From Salinirubrum litoreum (GTDB lineage Archaea; Halobacteriota; Halobacteria; Halobacteriales; Haloferacaceae): DNA of 64,000 nucleotides. The notes below the pieces were generated by a model. That model was not told the origin of the DNA. It saw only the letters and a list, made by a program, of their open reading frames with translations, and searched no databases. Made by a program: the position numbers and the translations under genes. Shown here piece after piece: positions 51,922 through 61,042 of this stretch (positions within the stretch are counted from its first letter, which is position 1; the number at the start of each line of letters is the position of its first letter). Location: NCBI RefSeq assembly GCF_020567425.1, contig NZ_JAJCVJ010000001.1, forward strand, positions 372,001-436,000. The letters run 5' to 3'.

Positions 51922-51928
51922 TATAAAA
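51922..51928 (-). promoter_or_regulatory. TATA box for aMBF1 gene
   Basis: TTTTATA on the complementary strand, 26-32 bases before the ATG at 51896; a near-ideal leaderless promoter. Confidence 0.7.
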
Positions 51929-52004
51929 GACACGCCCGGTCCGCGTGAGACGACCATCCGGGCGTCGATCCGGCGGCGACCCCGACGACGCTCCCGATCC
52001 CGAC

Positions 52005-52610
52005 TCAGTCGAGATCGGACCACGCGCCCCAGAACCGCTGGAGTGCGGTGAAGTGGCCGACGACCGCAAAGAGCACGAGCAGCAGGCCGACGACCCCGAG
52101 GCCGACGACGAGTGGACCGGGAACCACGGCCGCCGCCACGCCCGCGAGACCGATCAGCGCGAGTCGGTCCGCCCGGCCGAGCAGGCCGCCGTACTCTCGC
52201 CCGAGTCCTACGGCCTGGATCTGCGTCCCGAGGTAGGAGGTCATCAGCACGCCCGTCACGGCCGCGAGACCGAGCAGATACTGGCCGATGCCGGCCGAGA
52301 GGCCGGCGATCACGGCGATGTCGGCGTACCGATCCAGCACGTGATCCAACAGGTCGCCGCCCTTCGAGTCCACGCCCTGCTCGCGGGCCAGCGCCCCGTC
52401 CAAGAGATCGAGCCAGCCGTTGACGAAGACGAAGACCGCCCCGAGGACGTACCAGAGCGGGTCTGCGATGGTGAACGCCGCCCCGGCCGCGACCGCGAAC
52501 CCGAACGCGATGAGACTCACGCCGTCCGGCGTCAACCCGATCCGATCGGAGACGGCGACGAACGGTTCGAGCGCCCGATCCGCGAGCGAGCGGTACTGGT
52601 CGAGTGTCAT
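52005..52610 (-). CDS. CDP-alcohol phosphatidyltransferase (archaetidyl transferase)
   Basis: 201 residues. The CDP-alcohol motif D-x2-D-G-x2-A-R-x8-9-G-x3-D-x3-D is present as LDLLDGALAREQGVDSKGGD followed by LLDHVLDRYAD. Six or so membrane helices. Such enzymes place a polar head group on archaeal CDP-archaeol lipids; archaetidylinositol phosphate, archaetidylglycerol phosphate or archaetidylserine synthase are the options. It lies just upstream of the kinase and hisC on the same strand. Confidence 0.85.
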   Translation of the reverse strand: MTLDQYRSLADRALEPFVAVSDRIGLTPDGVSLIAFGFAVAAGAAFTIADPLWYVLGAVFVFVNGWLDLLDGALAREQGVDSKGGDLLDHVLDRYADIAVIAGLSAGIGQYLLGLAAVTGVLMTSYLGTQIQAVGLGREYGGLLGRADRLALIGLAGVAAAVVPGPLVVGLGVVGLLLVLFAVVGHFTALQRFWGAWSDLD

Positions 52611-52632
52611 TGCCGAGAGGTGCGCGCGTCGG

Positions 52633-53139
52633 TCATAAGTAGTCGGTGAAGTCGACGGTGCCGGCGCTCGGGTCCCGGTCGCCGGCGATCACCGCGCGCA
52701 CGTCGTCTGCGACCGCCTCCGGGTCGCGGTCGGTGGTGTCGATCTCGTAGACCCGCTCCACGCCGAATCGCTCGACCGCCTCAGAGAGGATCACGTCCAG
52801 TGCCTCGCTCTCGGCGTTCTCCCGGGCAGACTCGGGCGACTCGCCGCGTTCGGTGAGTCGTGATTCGAGCAGATCTGGGCGACAGCGCAGGACGACCACC
52901 TCGTCGGCGTCGAGGTAGTGCGCGAGGTGTGAGTCCACGATCCCCTCCCAGTCGCCGAGCCAGTCCACGATGGCGTCGAAGTCGGCGACCAGCGACCCGC
53001 CGCGGTCGGGGTCTTCGCCCTCGTAGAGGTCGTGCTCGCGGATGGCGTCGTTGAGGTGGATCACGTCGTAGTCCTCCGCCAGCAGGTCCGCGACCGTCGA
53101 CTTCCCGGTGCCGGGGGTGCCCGTCAGCGCGAGTCTCAC
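52633..53139 (-). CDS. Adenylate kinase AK6/Fap7-type NTPase
   Basis: 168 residues from a GTG (VRLALTGTPGTGKST). The P-loop is GTPGTGKS at 7-14. HLNDAIREHDLYEGED and DSHLAHYLDADEVVVLRCRP match hAK6/Fap7, with a C-terminal DTTDRDPEAVADDV. These NTPases help mature the small ribosomal subunit (partnering uS11) in archaea and eukaryotes. The GTG overlaps the hisC stop by four bases, so the two are co-translated. Confidence 0.9.
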   Translation of the reverse strand: MRLALTGTPGTGKSTVADLLAEDYDVIHLNDAIREHDLYEGEDPDRGGSLVADFDAIVDWLGDWEGIVDSHLAHYLDADEVVVLRCRPDLLESRLTERGESPESARENAESEALDVILSEAVERFGVERVYEIDTTDRDPEAVADDVRAVIAGDRDPSAGTVDFTDYL

Positions 53140-54284
53140 TCCGAGACCACCCCGGACTCCGACTCGGTCTCCGCCGACTCGTCGTCGGTCTCGGTGAGCG
53201 TCGCCGCGTCGAGGTCGGCCAACACCTCGTTCAGCGTCTCGACCGCGTACCGGGTCTCCGCTCTCGTCCCGCAGGAGATGCGGATACACTGCGGGAGGCC
53301 GAAACTGGAGCAGTCACGGACGATGACGCCGGCACGCTGGCTGGCCTCGGCGACCGCCTCGGCGTCGCCGACCTCCGCGAGGACGAAGTTGCCGGCCGAC
53401 TCCCACGTCGGCGCGTCGAGTTCGGCTCGGATGAACTCCCGCGCCCAGCGGGCCGTCTCGACCGTCTGCTCGACGTGGTCGTCGTCGTCCAGTGCGGCGA
53501 GTGCGGCCCGGCACGCGACCTCGTTCGTGGCGAAGGGGGTGTTGACGCGGGCGTAGGCGTCGGCCCACGACTCGGGCACGGCGGCCCAGCCGACCCGCAG
53601 ACCGGCGAGGCCGAACGCCTTCGAGAAGGTGCGCGTGACCGCGACGTTGTCGTACTCCGCGAGGAGGTCGATGCTGCTCGGGCGTTCGCTGTACTCGCCG
53701 TAGGCCTCGTCGACGACGAGGAGGGTGTGGTCCTCTACCGATTCGGCGAGGGTGGTGATCTCCTCGCGGGCGAACTCGGTGCCGGCGGGGTTGTGCGGCG
53801 TCGTCAGGTAGACGATACGCTCGCCGTCGTACGCCTCTAGGACGACCTCGGCGGTCTGGGCGAAGTCGTCGGCCTTCGACAGGTCGTACTCCGCGACGGT
53901 GCCGTGGTGGTAGCGGGCCGTCATCGGGTAGTAGGAGAAGCCCGGCGTCGGACAGAGGACGCGGTCGCCGGGGTCGAGCATCGCCCGCGAGAGGTAGTCG
54001 AGCGCGCCGTCCGCGCCCGGCGAGAGCCAGACCTGTTCGGGTTCGAGGTCCCACTCGTCGGCCAGTTTCTCGGTGAGGTCGGCGTGGGCCGTGGTGGGGT
54101 AGACGTCCACGTCGGATGCGGTCTCTCGGATGGCCGCGACTGCGGCCGGCGAGGGACCGTGAGGGTTCTCGTTCGAGGAGAGTTTCACGAGGTCTGCAGG
54201 GTCCATCCCGAGTTCGCGTGCTACCTCCTCCGATCCCCTGCCGGGGACGTACGGCGAGTTGGCGGAGAGGTCCCGTGGTTGCAT
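53136..54284 (-). CDS. hisC: Histidinol-phosphate aminotransferase
   Basis: 382 residues. LVKLSSNENPHGPSPAAVAA at the N-terminus, the PLP aldimine region TRTFSKAFGLAGLRVGWA (catalytic Lys), DEAYGEYSERP and YLTTPHNPAGTEFA are hallmarks of HisC among class I/II aminotransferases. It makes histidinol phosphate from imidazoleacetol phosphate and glutamate. The start MQPRDLSANSPYVPGR is preferred because 29 upstream codons are Arg-rich. It lacks neighbouring his genes, as is usual in haloarchaea. Confidence 0.93.
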   Translation of the reverse strand: MQPRDLSANSPYVPGRGSEEVARELGMDPADLVKLSSNENPHGPSPAAVAAIRETASDVDVYPTTAHADLTEKLADEWDLEPEQVWLSPGADGALDYLSRAMLDPGDRVLCPTPGFSYYPMTARYHHGTVAEYDLSKADDFAQTAEVVLEAYDGERIVYLTTPHNPAGTEFAREEITTLAESVEDHTLLVVDEAYGEYSERPSSIDLLAEYDNVAVTRTFSKAFGLAGLRVGWAAVPESWADAYARVNTPFATNEVACRAALAALDDDDHVEQTVETARWAREFIRAELDAPTWESAGNFVLAEVGDAEAVAEASQRAGVIVRDCSSFGLPQCIRISCGTRAETRYAVETLNEVLADLDAATLTETDDESAETESESGVVSE

Positions 54285-54320
54285 GCTCCACGATGCGGCC
54301 CGGCCGGGCTTAAGCGTGGT

Positions 54321-54393
54321 CACACGCGGTCGTCGCTGGATCGTCACAGGCCGCCGGCGGGACGGGCACACGCGGCCGACGCTGGACCGTCAC
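54321..54393. repeat. 27-base direct repeat upstream of the helicase gene
   Basis: Copies at 54321-54347 and 54367-54393 differ at three positions (first begins CACACGCGGTCGTCGC, second CACACGCGGCCGACGC). A third partial match (CACTCGCGGTCGG) begins at 54391, so a degenerate array of period about 46 or less is possible. Confidence 0.55.
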
Positions 54394-54488
54394 TCGCGGT
54401 CGGTGCCGACCGTGTCGCGCGCGGCAAGGGGGCACACCCCACCCACAGAGGGAAAGCCGTATCCCGGCCGACCACCGACTCTCCGGCG

Positions 54489-56351
54489 ATGACAGCGGAT
54501 GGGGGACTCCCCGCCAGACTCAGACGCGCCGTCGAGGACGACGACCTCGGAGCCTTCTACGACGCCCTCGAACGCGAGGGTCGCCCGGTCGTGACCGCAC
54601 AGCAGGTCGCCCGGCGACTCGACCGTTCACAGGCCGAGGCCGAGGACCTGCTCGCCGGCCTCTCGGACTCGGGGTCGGTCGGCTCGGTCGACGTCTCGAC
54701 CGACCCGGTCGTCTGGTATCCGACCGAGTGGGGTGAACTGGCGACCAGAGAGCGCGTGATCCTCTTTCCGGAGCGTCGGGAGATAATCGTCGACTGTCCG
54801 ACGCAGTACACCCGTGCGCAACTCTCGCAGTTCGCCACGTTAGACGACACGACCGGGGAACGCGAGGACGGCACGCGCGGGTTCGTCTACTCGATCCGCC
54901 GAGAGGACATCTGGCAGTCGCCCTTCGAGGAGTTGGGCACCCTGCTCGCGTCGGTGCGGTCGGTCCTCCCGCGCCGGTCGCCACATCTGGAGGGCTGGAT
55001 CGAAGACCAGTGGACACGCGCCCGGCAGTTCACGCTCTGGACACACGAGGACGGCTATACGGTTCTCGAAGCCGCGAGCGAGGACCTCATGGGCAACGTC
55101 GCCCGGCAGAAGTTGGACGAGGAACAGCTCCACGCGCCCATCTCGGACACCGAGGCGTGGGTCCGGGAGGGCGCGGAAGGCGAGATCAAGCGCGTGCTCT
55201 ACGAGGCCGGCTACCCGGTGCAGGACGACCGCGAACTCGACCCCGGCGATCCACTCGACTTCGAACTCCACCTGCAACTTCGGGACTACCAGCAGGACTG
55301 GGTCCAGCGGTTCGTCGAACAACAGTCGGGCGTCTTCGTCGGCCCGCCGGGCAGCGGGAAGACGGTCGCCGGGATGGCCGCGATGGCCGAGATCGGCGGC
55401 GAGACGCTGATTCTGGTTCCCTCGCGGGAACTGGCCGAACAGTGGCGCGACGAACTGCTGGCACACACCACGCTCGACGAGGAACAGGTCGGCGTCTACC
55501 ACGGCGGCGCGAAGGAGGTCCGGCCCGTCACGGTCGCCACGTACCAGATTGCCAGCATGGACCGCCACCGGAGTCTGTTCGACAGTCGTGGCTGGGGGAT
55601 GATCCTCTACGACGAGGTCCACCACATCCCGAGTCCGATCTATCGGCTCTCTGCGGATCTCCAGTCCAAAGCCAGACTCGGCTTGACCGCCACCCCGGTC
55701 AGAGGCGACGACCGCGAGACGGAGATCTTCACGCTCGTCGGCCCGCCCATCGGCACCGACTGGGACAAACTGTTCGACGCCGGCTACGTCGCCGAACCGG
55801 AGGTCGAAGTACGACTCCTGCCGTGGGCCGACGAGGAGTCCCGGAACGTCTGGGCGAACGCGGAGGGGCGAGAGCGCCACCAACTCGCCGCGACGAACCC
55901 ACGGAAGATCGAGGAGATTCGCCGACTGCGTGACGACCATCCCGAAGCGAAGGCGCTGATCTTCGTAGACTGGCTGAAGCAGGGTCACGACATCGCCGAG
56001 ACGCTCGGCCTCCCGTTCGTCTCCGGCGAGACGCCACACCACGAGCGTCGCCGACTGTTCGGTGAGTTCCGCGACGGCGACCGCCGGACACTGATCGTCT
56101 CCCGCGTCGGCGACGAGGGGATCGACCTGCCGAGTGCCGAACTCGCCATCGTCGCCTCGGGACTCGGCGGATCGCGCCGGCAGGGTGCCCAGCGCGCCGG
56201 CCGGACGATGCGCCCGACCGGGAGCGCGCTGGTGTACGTCCTCGCTACTCGGGGCACGAGCGAGGAGAACTTCGCGGAACGGCAGACGCGACACCTCTCC
56301 GAGAAGGGCGTGCGAGTCAGAGAGCGCACGGTCGCAGAAGACGACGAGTAG
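54489..56351 (+). CDS. XPB-like superfamily 2 DNA helicase
   Basis: 620 residues. N-terminal domain (1-270) with a Cren-/XPB-type damage-recognition-like region, then motifs: Q/I LRDYQQDWVQRFVEQQ and GPPGSGKT (285-292), LILVPSRELAEQWRDEL (Ia), DEVHH (375-379, II), TATPVR (III), ETLGLPFVSGETP (IV), VGDEGIDLP (V) and GSRRQGAQRAGRTMRP (VI). The RED-like loop is in the middle. Archaeal XPB partners Bax1 nuclease, which I do not see nearby. The ATG at 54489 starts the first clearly acidic, protein-like stretch. Confidence 0.93.
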   Translation: MTADGGLPARLRRAVEDDDLGAFYDALEREGRPVVTAQQVARRLDRSQAEAEDLLAGLSDSGSVGSVDVSTDPVVWYPTEWGELATRERVILFPERREIIVDCPTQYTRAQLSQFATLDDTTGEREDGTRGFVYSIRREDIWQSPFEELGTLLASVRSVLPRRSPHLEGWIEDQWTRARQFTLWTHEDGYTVLEAASEDLMGNVARQKLDEEQLHAPISDTEAWVREGAEGEIKRVLYEAGYPVQDDRELDPGDPLDFELHLQLRDYQQDWVQRFVEQQSGVFVGPPGSGKTVAGMAAMAEIGGETLILVPSRELAEQWRDELLAHTTLDEEQVGVYHGGAKEVRPVTVATYQIASMDRHRSLFDSRGWGMILYDEVHHIPSPIYRLSADLQSKARLGLTATPVRGDDRETEIFTLVGPPIGTDWDKLFDAGYVAEPEVEVRLLPWADEESRNVWANAEGRERHQLAATNPRKIEEIRRLRDDHPEAKALIFVDWLKQGHDIAETLGLPFVSGETPHHERRRLFGEFRDGDRRTLIVSRVGDEGIDLPSAELAIVASGLGGSRRQGAQRAGRTMRPTGSALVYVLATRGTSEENFAERQTRHLSEKGVRVRERTVAEDDE

Positions 56352-56396
56352 GTCGGCGGCGGGTGGTGACTGTCGCCGGTTCGCGGTTTGCGGCGA

Positions 56397-57482
56397 CTAC
56401 AACACCGCTTCGAGCGCGTCCATCGCGCGATCCACCTTCTCGACCTCTGCGCCGTAGCCCATGTGCCCGACGCGGAGAACGTCGTCAGCGCCGTCGCCGA
56501 GACCGGTCGCCAGCGTCACGTCGTGCTCCTCGGCGAGCCTCGTCTGGAGTTCGTCGGCACGGCCCGGCACCTCGAAGGCCGTGACGGTCGGCGAACTCCG
56601 GGAGTCCTCGCCGGGGACGACCGACAGACCGAGTTCTGCGCCGCGTGCCCGGCAGTGTGCGGCGGCGTCTGCGTGCCGGGCGAAGACGGACTCGACACCT
56701 TCCTCCAGCACGACGTCCAGCGACTCGTCGAGTCCGTAGACGTTCGAGACCAGATGCGTGTAGGGGAACCACTCGTCTTCGACGACGCTCCGCCACGGGA
56801 GCAGGTTCGTGTAGTAGCTGTCCGGATCGACCGCCTCGATACGGTCCCACGCCCGGTCGCTGACGGCGACGGTCGTCAGGCCCGCCGGCGAGGACAGACA
56901 CTTCTGGGACGCGCCGAGACAGAGGTCGATGCGGTCGGTCGGGACCGGCGTCCCGCCGAGCGAGGAGACGGCGTCCACGATAGAGAGCACGTCGTGCTCG
57001 TCCAGCAGGTCGAGGATCGGATCGAGGTCGTTCAGCACGCCGGTCGGTGTCTCACAGTGGACCAGCGTGGCGACCTCGAAGTCGTAGTCGTCGGACGCGA
57101 GGAGGTCGGCGACCTCTTCGACCGGGAGTGGGTCGTCGTGATCGACCGCGGCGACGACTGGGTTGCCTCCGACGCCGGAGACGAAGTCGGCGAAGCCCTC
57201 GCCGTAGACGCCGTTGGCGACACAGAGCACGTCGTCCCCGGGCGCGACTACCGACTCGACGGCGGCTTCGAGTCCGAGGATGCCCTCGCCGCCGAGGACG
57301 ACCACGTCGTGATCCGTCGCGGTCGCACCGGACTCGTCGGCACCGTAGACGCGGGCGAGTTTCTCACAGACCGACTCGTACAACTCGACGAACGCGGGGT
57401 CTACGTCGGGGTTGATCGGCTCACGGGCCATCGCCTCGCGGACGCGGTCCGGGACCTCGGTGGGGCCGGGTGTCAGCAACAT
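56397..57482 (-). CDS. Alanine--glyoxylate/serine--pyruvate-type aminotransferase
   Basis: 361 residues of class V aminotransferases. MLLTPGPTEVPDRVREAMA is the typical start, VLGGEGILGLEAAVESVV and VDAVSSLGGTPVPTD the PLP-binding Asp region, and LGASQKCLSSPAGLTTVAVS the aldimine Lys. Family members act on alanine, serine or aspartate with glyoxylate or pyruvate as acceptor. It could supply glycine from the glyoxylate made by the methylaspartate cycle (inference). Confidence 0.9.
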   Translation of the reverse strand: MLLTPGPTEVPDRVREAMAREPINPDVDPAFVELYESVCEKLARVYGADESGATATDHDVVVLGGEGILGLEAAVESVVAPGDDVLCVANGVYGEGFADFVSGVGGNPVVAAVDHDDPLPVEEVADLLASDDYDFEVATLVHCETPTGVLNDLDPILDLLDEHDVLSIVDAVSSLGGTPVPTDRIDLCLGASQKCLSSPAGLTTVAVSDRAWDRIEAVDPDSYYTNLLPWRSVVEDEWFPYTHLVSNVYGLDESLDVVLEEGVESVFARHADAAAHCRARGAELGLSVVPGEDSRSSPTVTAFEVPGRADELQTRLAEEHDVTLATGLGDGADDVLRVGHMGYGAEVEKVDRAMDALEAVL

Positions 57483-57506
57483 ACCAGACGGTTCGTGCGG
57501 AGCGAC

Positions 57507-58661
57507 TTAGCCGAACCGGGACGTGAGTGTCGGGTAGTCGTCGGTCTCGCGGACACGGGCGACGACCGTCCCGATGCCGCCGACCGACGCGACAGTCAGC
57601 AGTCCGAGACCGCCCACCGAGAGTAGACCGCCACCGACGACGACCGCAACGCCGACGAGGAGGCCGACGCCGGCACCGACCAGGAGTCCGAGACTGTCCA
57701 CACCGACCCCGGCGACTCGGTCGATGCCGACCTGTCGGACGACGACCCGGCCGACCGCCGACTGCGTGACCGCCAGTCCGAGGAGTCCGCCGAGACCGGC
57801 GAGGCACACGAAGACGACGACAAGCGGCAGGCCGACGACCGAGACGACGAGCAGGCCCGCGAGCACGCCAGCACCGAGGAGTCCACCGAGACCGGACAGG
57901 AGACTCCGGCGTGGATGCTCGGCCAGTCTGTCGGAGAGATCGGTCGTGGTCGCCGGGAGCCAGCGTCTGCCGGCGAGTCCGGCGACGAGACCGAGGAGTG
58001 GTGCGAGCACCGGGAGAAACCGAAGCCCACGCAGGAGTGTCCCGAGTGGACCGAGGAAGCGATTCGTCTGGCTGATTCCGCCCGCGACCGACCCGCCCCG
58101 ATCCACGAGTCTCGCGTCGTAGGTCATCGCTCGCGCGACGCTCGCGGACTCGCCGAGGATCACCCGGCCACCGGTCGCCTGCACCGAACTGTTCACGGTT
58201 CCGTCGAGCAGGACGCGCGAGCCGCCGGTGTTGAACAGTGCCTCGACCCGGCCGGAGTCGGCGAGTTCGACGCTCCCGCCGTAGGCGACGAGACTCCCGC
58301 CGACCGTGCCCGTGACGCGGACCGTCGCGCCGAACGCCTGCACGTCGCCGGTGACGTTCCCCGCGACGAGGACGGTGCCACCGTAGAGTTTCAGGTCGCC
58401 CTCGTGGCGACCGGCGACGACGACGCGGCTCCCGCTCGCAGTGATCGACCCGGAGGTCGTCTCGCCCGCCGGGACGACGACGGTGGTGCCGAGGGCTGTC
58501 GTGTCGTCGGGAGCCGCGCCGGCGACCTCGTCGACACCAGAAGGAGCCGCGTCGCCCCCACCGAACCCGGCGACTGCACCTGGCGTCACGAGGAGCGCCG
58601 GGACGACAAGGACGAGGACGACGAGTGCGAAGGAGGGTCGCAGTCGGCGGGGACGAACCAT
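57507..58661 (-). CDS. Bactofilin/polymer-forming-like membrane protein
   Basis: 384 residues. An Arg-rich start (MVRPRRLRPS) and signal helix precede a repetitive Gly/Val beta-helix stretch (about 55-190): GSITASGSRVVVAGRHEGD, YGGTVLVAGNVTGDVQAFG and TVRVTGTVGGSLVAYGG, typical of polymer-forming cytoskeletal (bactofilin) domains. The second half has about five or six membrane helices. Similar domain pairs are common in haloarchaeal envelope proteins of unknown function. A start eleven codons upstream is possible but includes no signal. Confidence 0.8.
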   Translation of the reverse strand: MVRPRRLRPSFALVVLVLVVPALLVTPGAVAGFGGGDAAPSGVDEVAGAAPDDTTALGTTVVVPAGETTSGSITASGSRVVVAGRHEGDLKLYGGTVLVAGNVTGDVQAFGATVRVTGTVGGSLVAYGGSVELADSGRVEALFNTGGSRVLLDGTVNSSVQATGGRVILGESASVARAMTYDARLVDRGGSVAGGISQTNRFLGPLGTLLRGLRFLPVLAPLLGLVAGLAGRRWLPATTTDLSDRLAEHPRRSLLSGLGGLLGAGVLAGLLVVSVVGLPLVVVFVCLAGLGGLLGLAVTQSAVGRVVVRQVGIDRVAGVGVDSLGLLVGAGVGLLVGVAVVVGGGLLSVGGLGLLTVASVGGIGTVVARVRETDDYPTLTSRFG

Positions 58662-58714
58662 GCCCGCCGGTTCCGGGGCGTAGTACAAAAACACCGCGTC
58701 GTCGGGCGGGAAAC

Positions 58715-58810
58715 GACGGTGGTGGTTGCGGTCGGTGCGACGGTGGTGGTTGCAGTCGGTGCGACGGTGATGCTAGCAATCTGTGCGACGGTGATGCTAG
58801 CGGTCGGGGC
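58715..58810. repeat. Four-copy 24-base tandem repeat
   Basis: Units at 58715-58738, 58739-58762, 58763-58786 and 58787-58810. The first two are near identical (GACGGTGGTGGTTGC); the last two share a GACGGTGATGCTAGC variant. The unit is a multiple of three and would encode Val/Ala-rich octapeptides on the + strand, but no gene start precedes it. Confidence 0.75.
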
Positions 58811-58869
58811 AGTGGCCGCGGTGGCCGTTCTCGCAGTCGGTCGCGTTCTCGCGGACCGGTCTCGGGGAG

Positions 58870-58876
58870 TTTAAGA
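58870..58876 (+). promoter_or_regulatory. TATA-like box for rfcS
   Basis: GTTTAAG, about 27 bases before the ATG at 58900. Confidence 0.55.
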
Positions 58877-58899
58877 CCCGAAAGGCCCGACCCTGTGGT

Positions 58900-59871
58900 A
58901 TGAGCGAGGCCGGGAGTTCGCCGGGGCGAGAGGTCTGGATCGAGAAGTACCGACCGCAGACGCTCGGCGACATCAAGGGCCACGAAGACATCGTCGAACG
59001 ACTCCAGAGCTACATCGACCAGCAGGACCTGCCGCACCTCCTGTTCTCGGGACCGGCGGGCGTCGGGAAGACCACCTCGGCCACCGCCATCGCACGAGCG
59101 GTGTACGGCGACGACTGGCGGGGGAACTTCCTCGAACTGAACGCCTCCGACCAGCGTGGCATCGACGTGGTTCGCGACCGGATCAAGAACTTCGCGCGCT
59201 CGGCGTTCGGCGGCTACGACTACCGGATCATCTTCCTCGACGAGGCCGACTCGCTGACCTCGGACGCGCAGTCGGCGCTCCGCCGGACGATGGAGCAGTT
59301 CTCGGACAACACGCGCTTCATCCTCTCGTGTAACTACTCCTCGAAGATCATCGACCCGATCCAGTCCCGGTGTGCGGTCTTCCGGTTCGGGCCGCTGTCG
59401 GACGAGGCCATCGAGGCACAGGTCCGCGAGACCGCCGCACAGGAGGGCATCGAGGTGTCGGAAGACGGTGTCGAGGCGCTGGTGTACGCCGCCTCGGGCG
59501 ACATGCGCCGGGCGATCAACTCCCTGCAGGCCGCGGCGACCACGGGCGAGGTGGTCGACGAGGAGGCGGTCTACCGGATCACCAGCACCGCGCGCCCGGA
59601 GGAGATCGAAGCGATGGTCTCGACGGCGATCGACGGCGACTTCCTCGCGGCGCGGTCCACGCTGGACACCCTGATCACCGACGTGGGGATGGCCGGCGGC
59701 GACATCATCGACCAACTGCACCGGTCGGTGTGGGACTTCGATCTGACCCAGCGCGAGGCCATCACCCTGATGGAGCGCATCGGCGAGGCGGACTACCGGA
59801 TCACCGAGGGTGCGAACGAGCAGGTGCAGTTGGAGGCGCTGTTGGCCGCACTCGCGCTGGACGACGCCTGA
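58900..59871 (+). CDS. rfcS: Replication factor C small subunit
   Basis: 323 residues. AAA+ clamp-loader: [18 protein letters not shown], Walker A GPAGVGKT (51-58), Walker [18 protein letters not shown], the SRC arginine-finger motif (IQSRCAVF) and the C-terminal collar domain. It loads PCNA with the large subunit. The gene has no intein although haloarchaeal rfcS is a frequent intein host. Flanked by the bactofilin-like gene and a long non-coding stretch. Confidence 0.97.
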   Translation: MSEAGSSPGREVWIEKYRPQTLGDIKGHEDIVERLQSYIDQQDLPHLLFSGPAGVGKTTSATAIARAVYGDDWRGNFLELNASDQRGIDVVRDRIKNFARSAFGGYDYRIIFLDEADSLTSDAQSALRRTMEQFSDNTRFILSCNYSSKIIDPIQSRCAVFRFGPLSDEAIEAQVRETAAQEGIEVSEDGVEALVYAASGDMRRAINSLQAAATTGEVVDEEAVYRITSTARPEEIEAMVSTAIDGDFLAARSTLDTLITDVGMAGGDIIDQLHRSVWDFDLTQREAITLMERIGEADYRITEGANEQVQLEALLAALALDDA

Positions 59872-60141
59872 AGCGTGTCGTGAGACCGCTCCGGGCGTCG
59901 TCGTCTCTGTAGCCACCGACCGAACTCGCACCAGCGTCGGTCTCCTCTCCCGGACTCTCGCCGACGAGCAGCTGCGACCGAACCAGTGTCGGTGACGACA
60001 CTCCGGACGACAGGGACTTAGAGTGCACAGCACCGGACACGCACCGTCGCAGGACGAAACCACACCCTCTCCGAGGGCCTGGATGCCACCGACATCATCG
60101 ACCATCCACCGCTCCCGATCCGACGACAGAACAGTACTCTG

Positions 60142-60912
60142 TCAGTCCAGCCGATCCGTCGCGCGCTCCTGCCACGTCTCGACCCGTGACTGCTCGAAGC
60201 CGAGGAGGTCGGCGACCAACTCCGGCGTACAGGTCGCCAGACTCCTGACGGAGGTGACACCCGCGTCCGCCAACTGCTCTGCGTCGTCGGACACCAACCC
60301 GTCGATCACGGTCACCGGCGTCGGGACACTGCGCTCGCGCCACGCCGACTCGGCGGCCACCGCGTCACCGCTCCCGTCGGCCGTGGCGTCGCCACTCGTC
60401 TCGGTCTCGTCGACCGACGCGCCCGCATCGCCCCAGTCGCCCGGCGTCCAGTCACCGGTCGTCGCCTCGTCGTCTCCCGCAGAGCCAGTCGCCGGGCCGT
60501 CACCGGGTGTCCAGTCTTCGTCCCGTCCCGCACCGGCCTCCTCGGTCCCGTCGCCGGTCCCTCCCGCCTCGTCTGCCGACTCGGCCCAGTCGCCGGAACT
60601 CGCGGCGACCCACGCGCGTTCGTCGTCCTGCAAGCCTCGGACCTGCTCCGACCGGCGGTCGAGACCGCCCCCCGAGTCGAACGACCACGACAGCGAGTGA
60701 CACCGGCGGATCTTCGCCGCCACGCCGGGGTTGACACCCGCCTCGACGAGCATGCTGTAGGAGACCCGTTTGGCAGCGACGTCCGTTGCGTCGAACGCCG
60801 CCGCCGTGACGACCTCGGCGGTCGCCGGACCCACGAACTTCAGGTCGGTCGGCTCCGTGACCGATCGCCCGTCTGCGGCCGTCTCGTGGTCGGTTTCGGC
60901 CGTGTCAGTCAC
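60142..60912 (-). CDS. Protein with helix-hairpin-helix ends and acidic linker
   Basis: 256 residues from a GTG. Residues about 20-65 (TDLKFVGPATAEVVTAAAF ... YSMLVEAGVNPGVAAKIRR) and about 200-256 (GLVSDDAEQLADAGVTSVRS, TCTPELVADLLGFEQS) resemble helix-hairpin-helix DNA-binding elements. Between them is a low-complexity acidic linker with two DWTPGD copies (DEDWTPGDG and TGDWTPGDWGD). It may bind DNA or RNA at both ends. The family, if any, I cannot name. Its promoter is in the 130-base divergent gap to the dehydrogenase gene. Confidence 0.6.
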   Translation of the reverse strand: MTDTAETDHETAADGRSVTEPTDLKFVGPATAEVVTAAAFDATDVAAKRVSYSMLVEAGVNPGVAAKIRRCHSLSWSFDSGGGLDRRSEQVRGLQDDERAWVAASSGDWAESADEAGGTGDGTEEAGAGRDEDWTPGDGPATGSAGDDEATTGDWTPGDWGDAGASVDETETSGDATADGSGDAVAAESAWRERSVPTPVTVIDGLVSDDAEQLADAGVTSVRSLATCTPELVADLLGFEQSRVETWQERATDRLD

Positions 60913-61012
60913 GTTCGATCACTACTGTTCGAAGCACTCGACTGGCGGTTCATGAACGTTTCCGTACGTGTCAGAATCGAGAACGAATCTGTCTCAGGGT
61001 CGATCACCATTC

Positions 61013-61018
61013 TTTATT
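61013..61018 (+). promoter_or_regulatory. TATA-like box for the hydroxyacyl-CoA dehydrogenase gene
   Basis: TTTATT, about 28 bases before the ATG at 61043. Confidence 0.55.
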
Positions 61019-61042
61019 CGGGCTCCCGTCGCAGTATCCGCC

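Noticed and set aside
57915-58874. + strand frame of 319 codons through the bactofilin-like gene and the 24-base repeat
   Set aside because: It is antisense to a protein with a clear signal and beta-helix repeats, and only the repeat tail looks hydrophobic. No promoter supports it.
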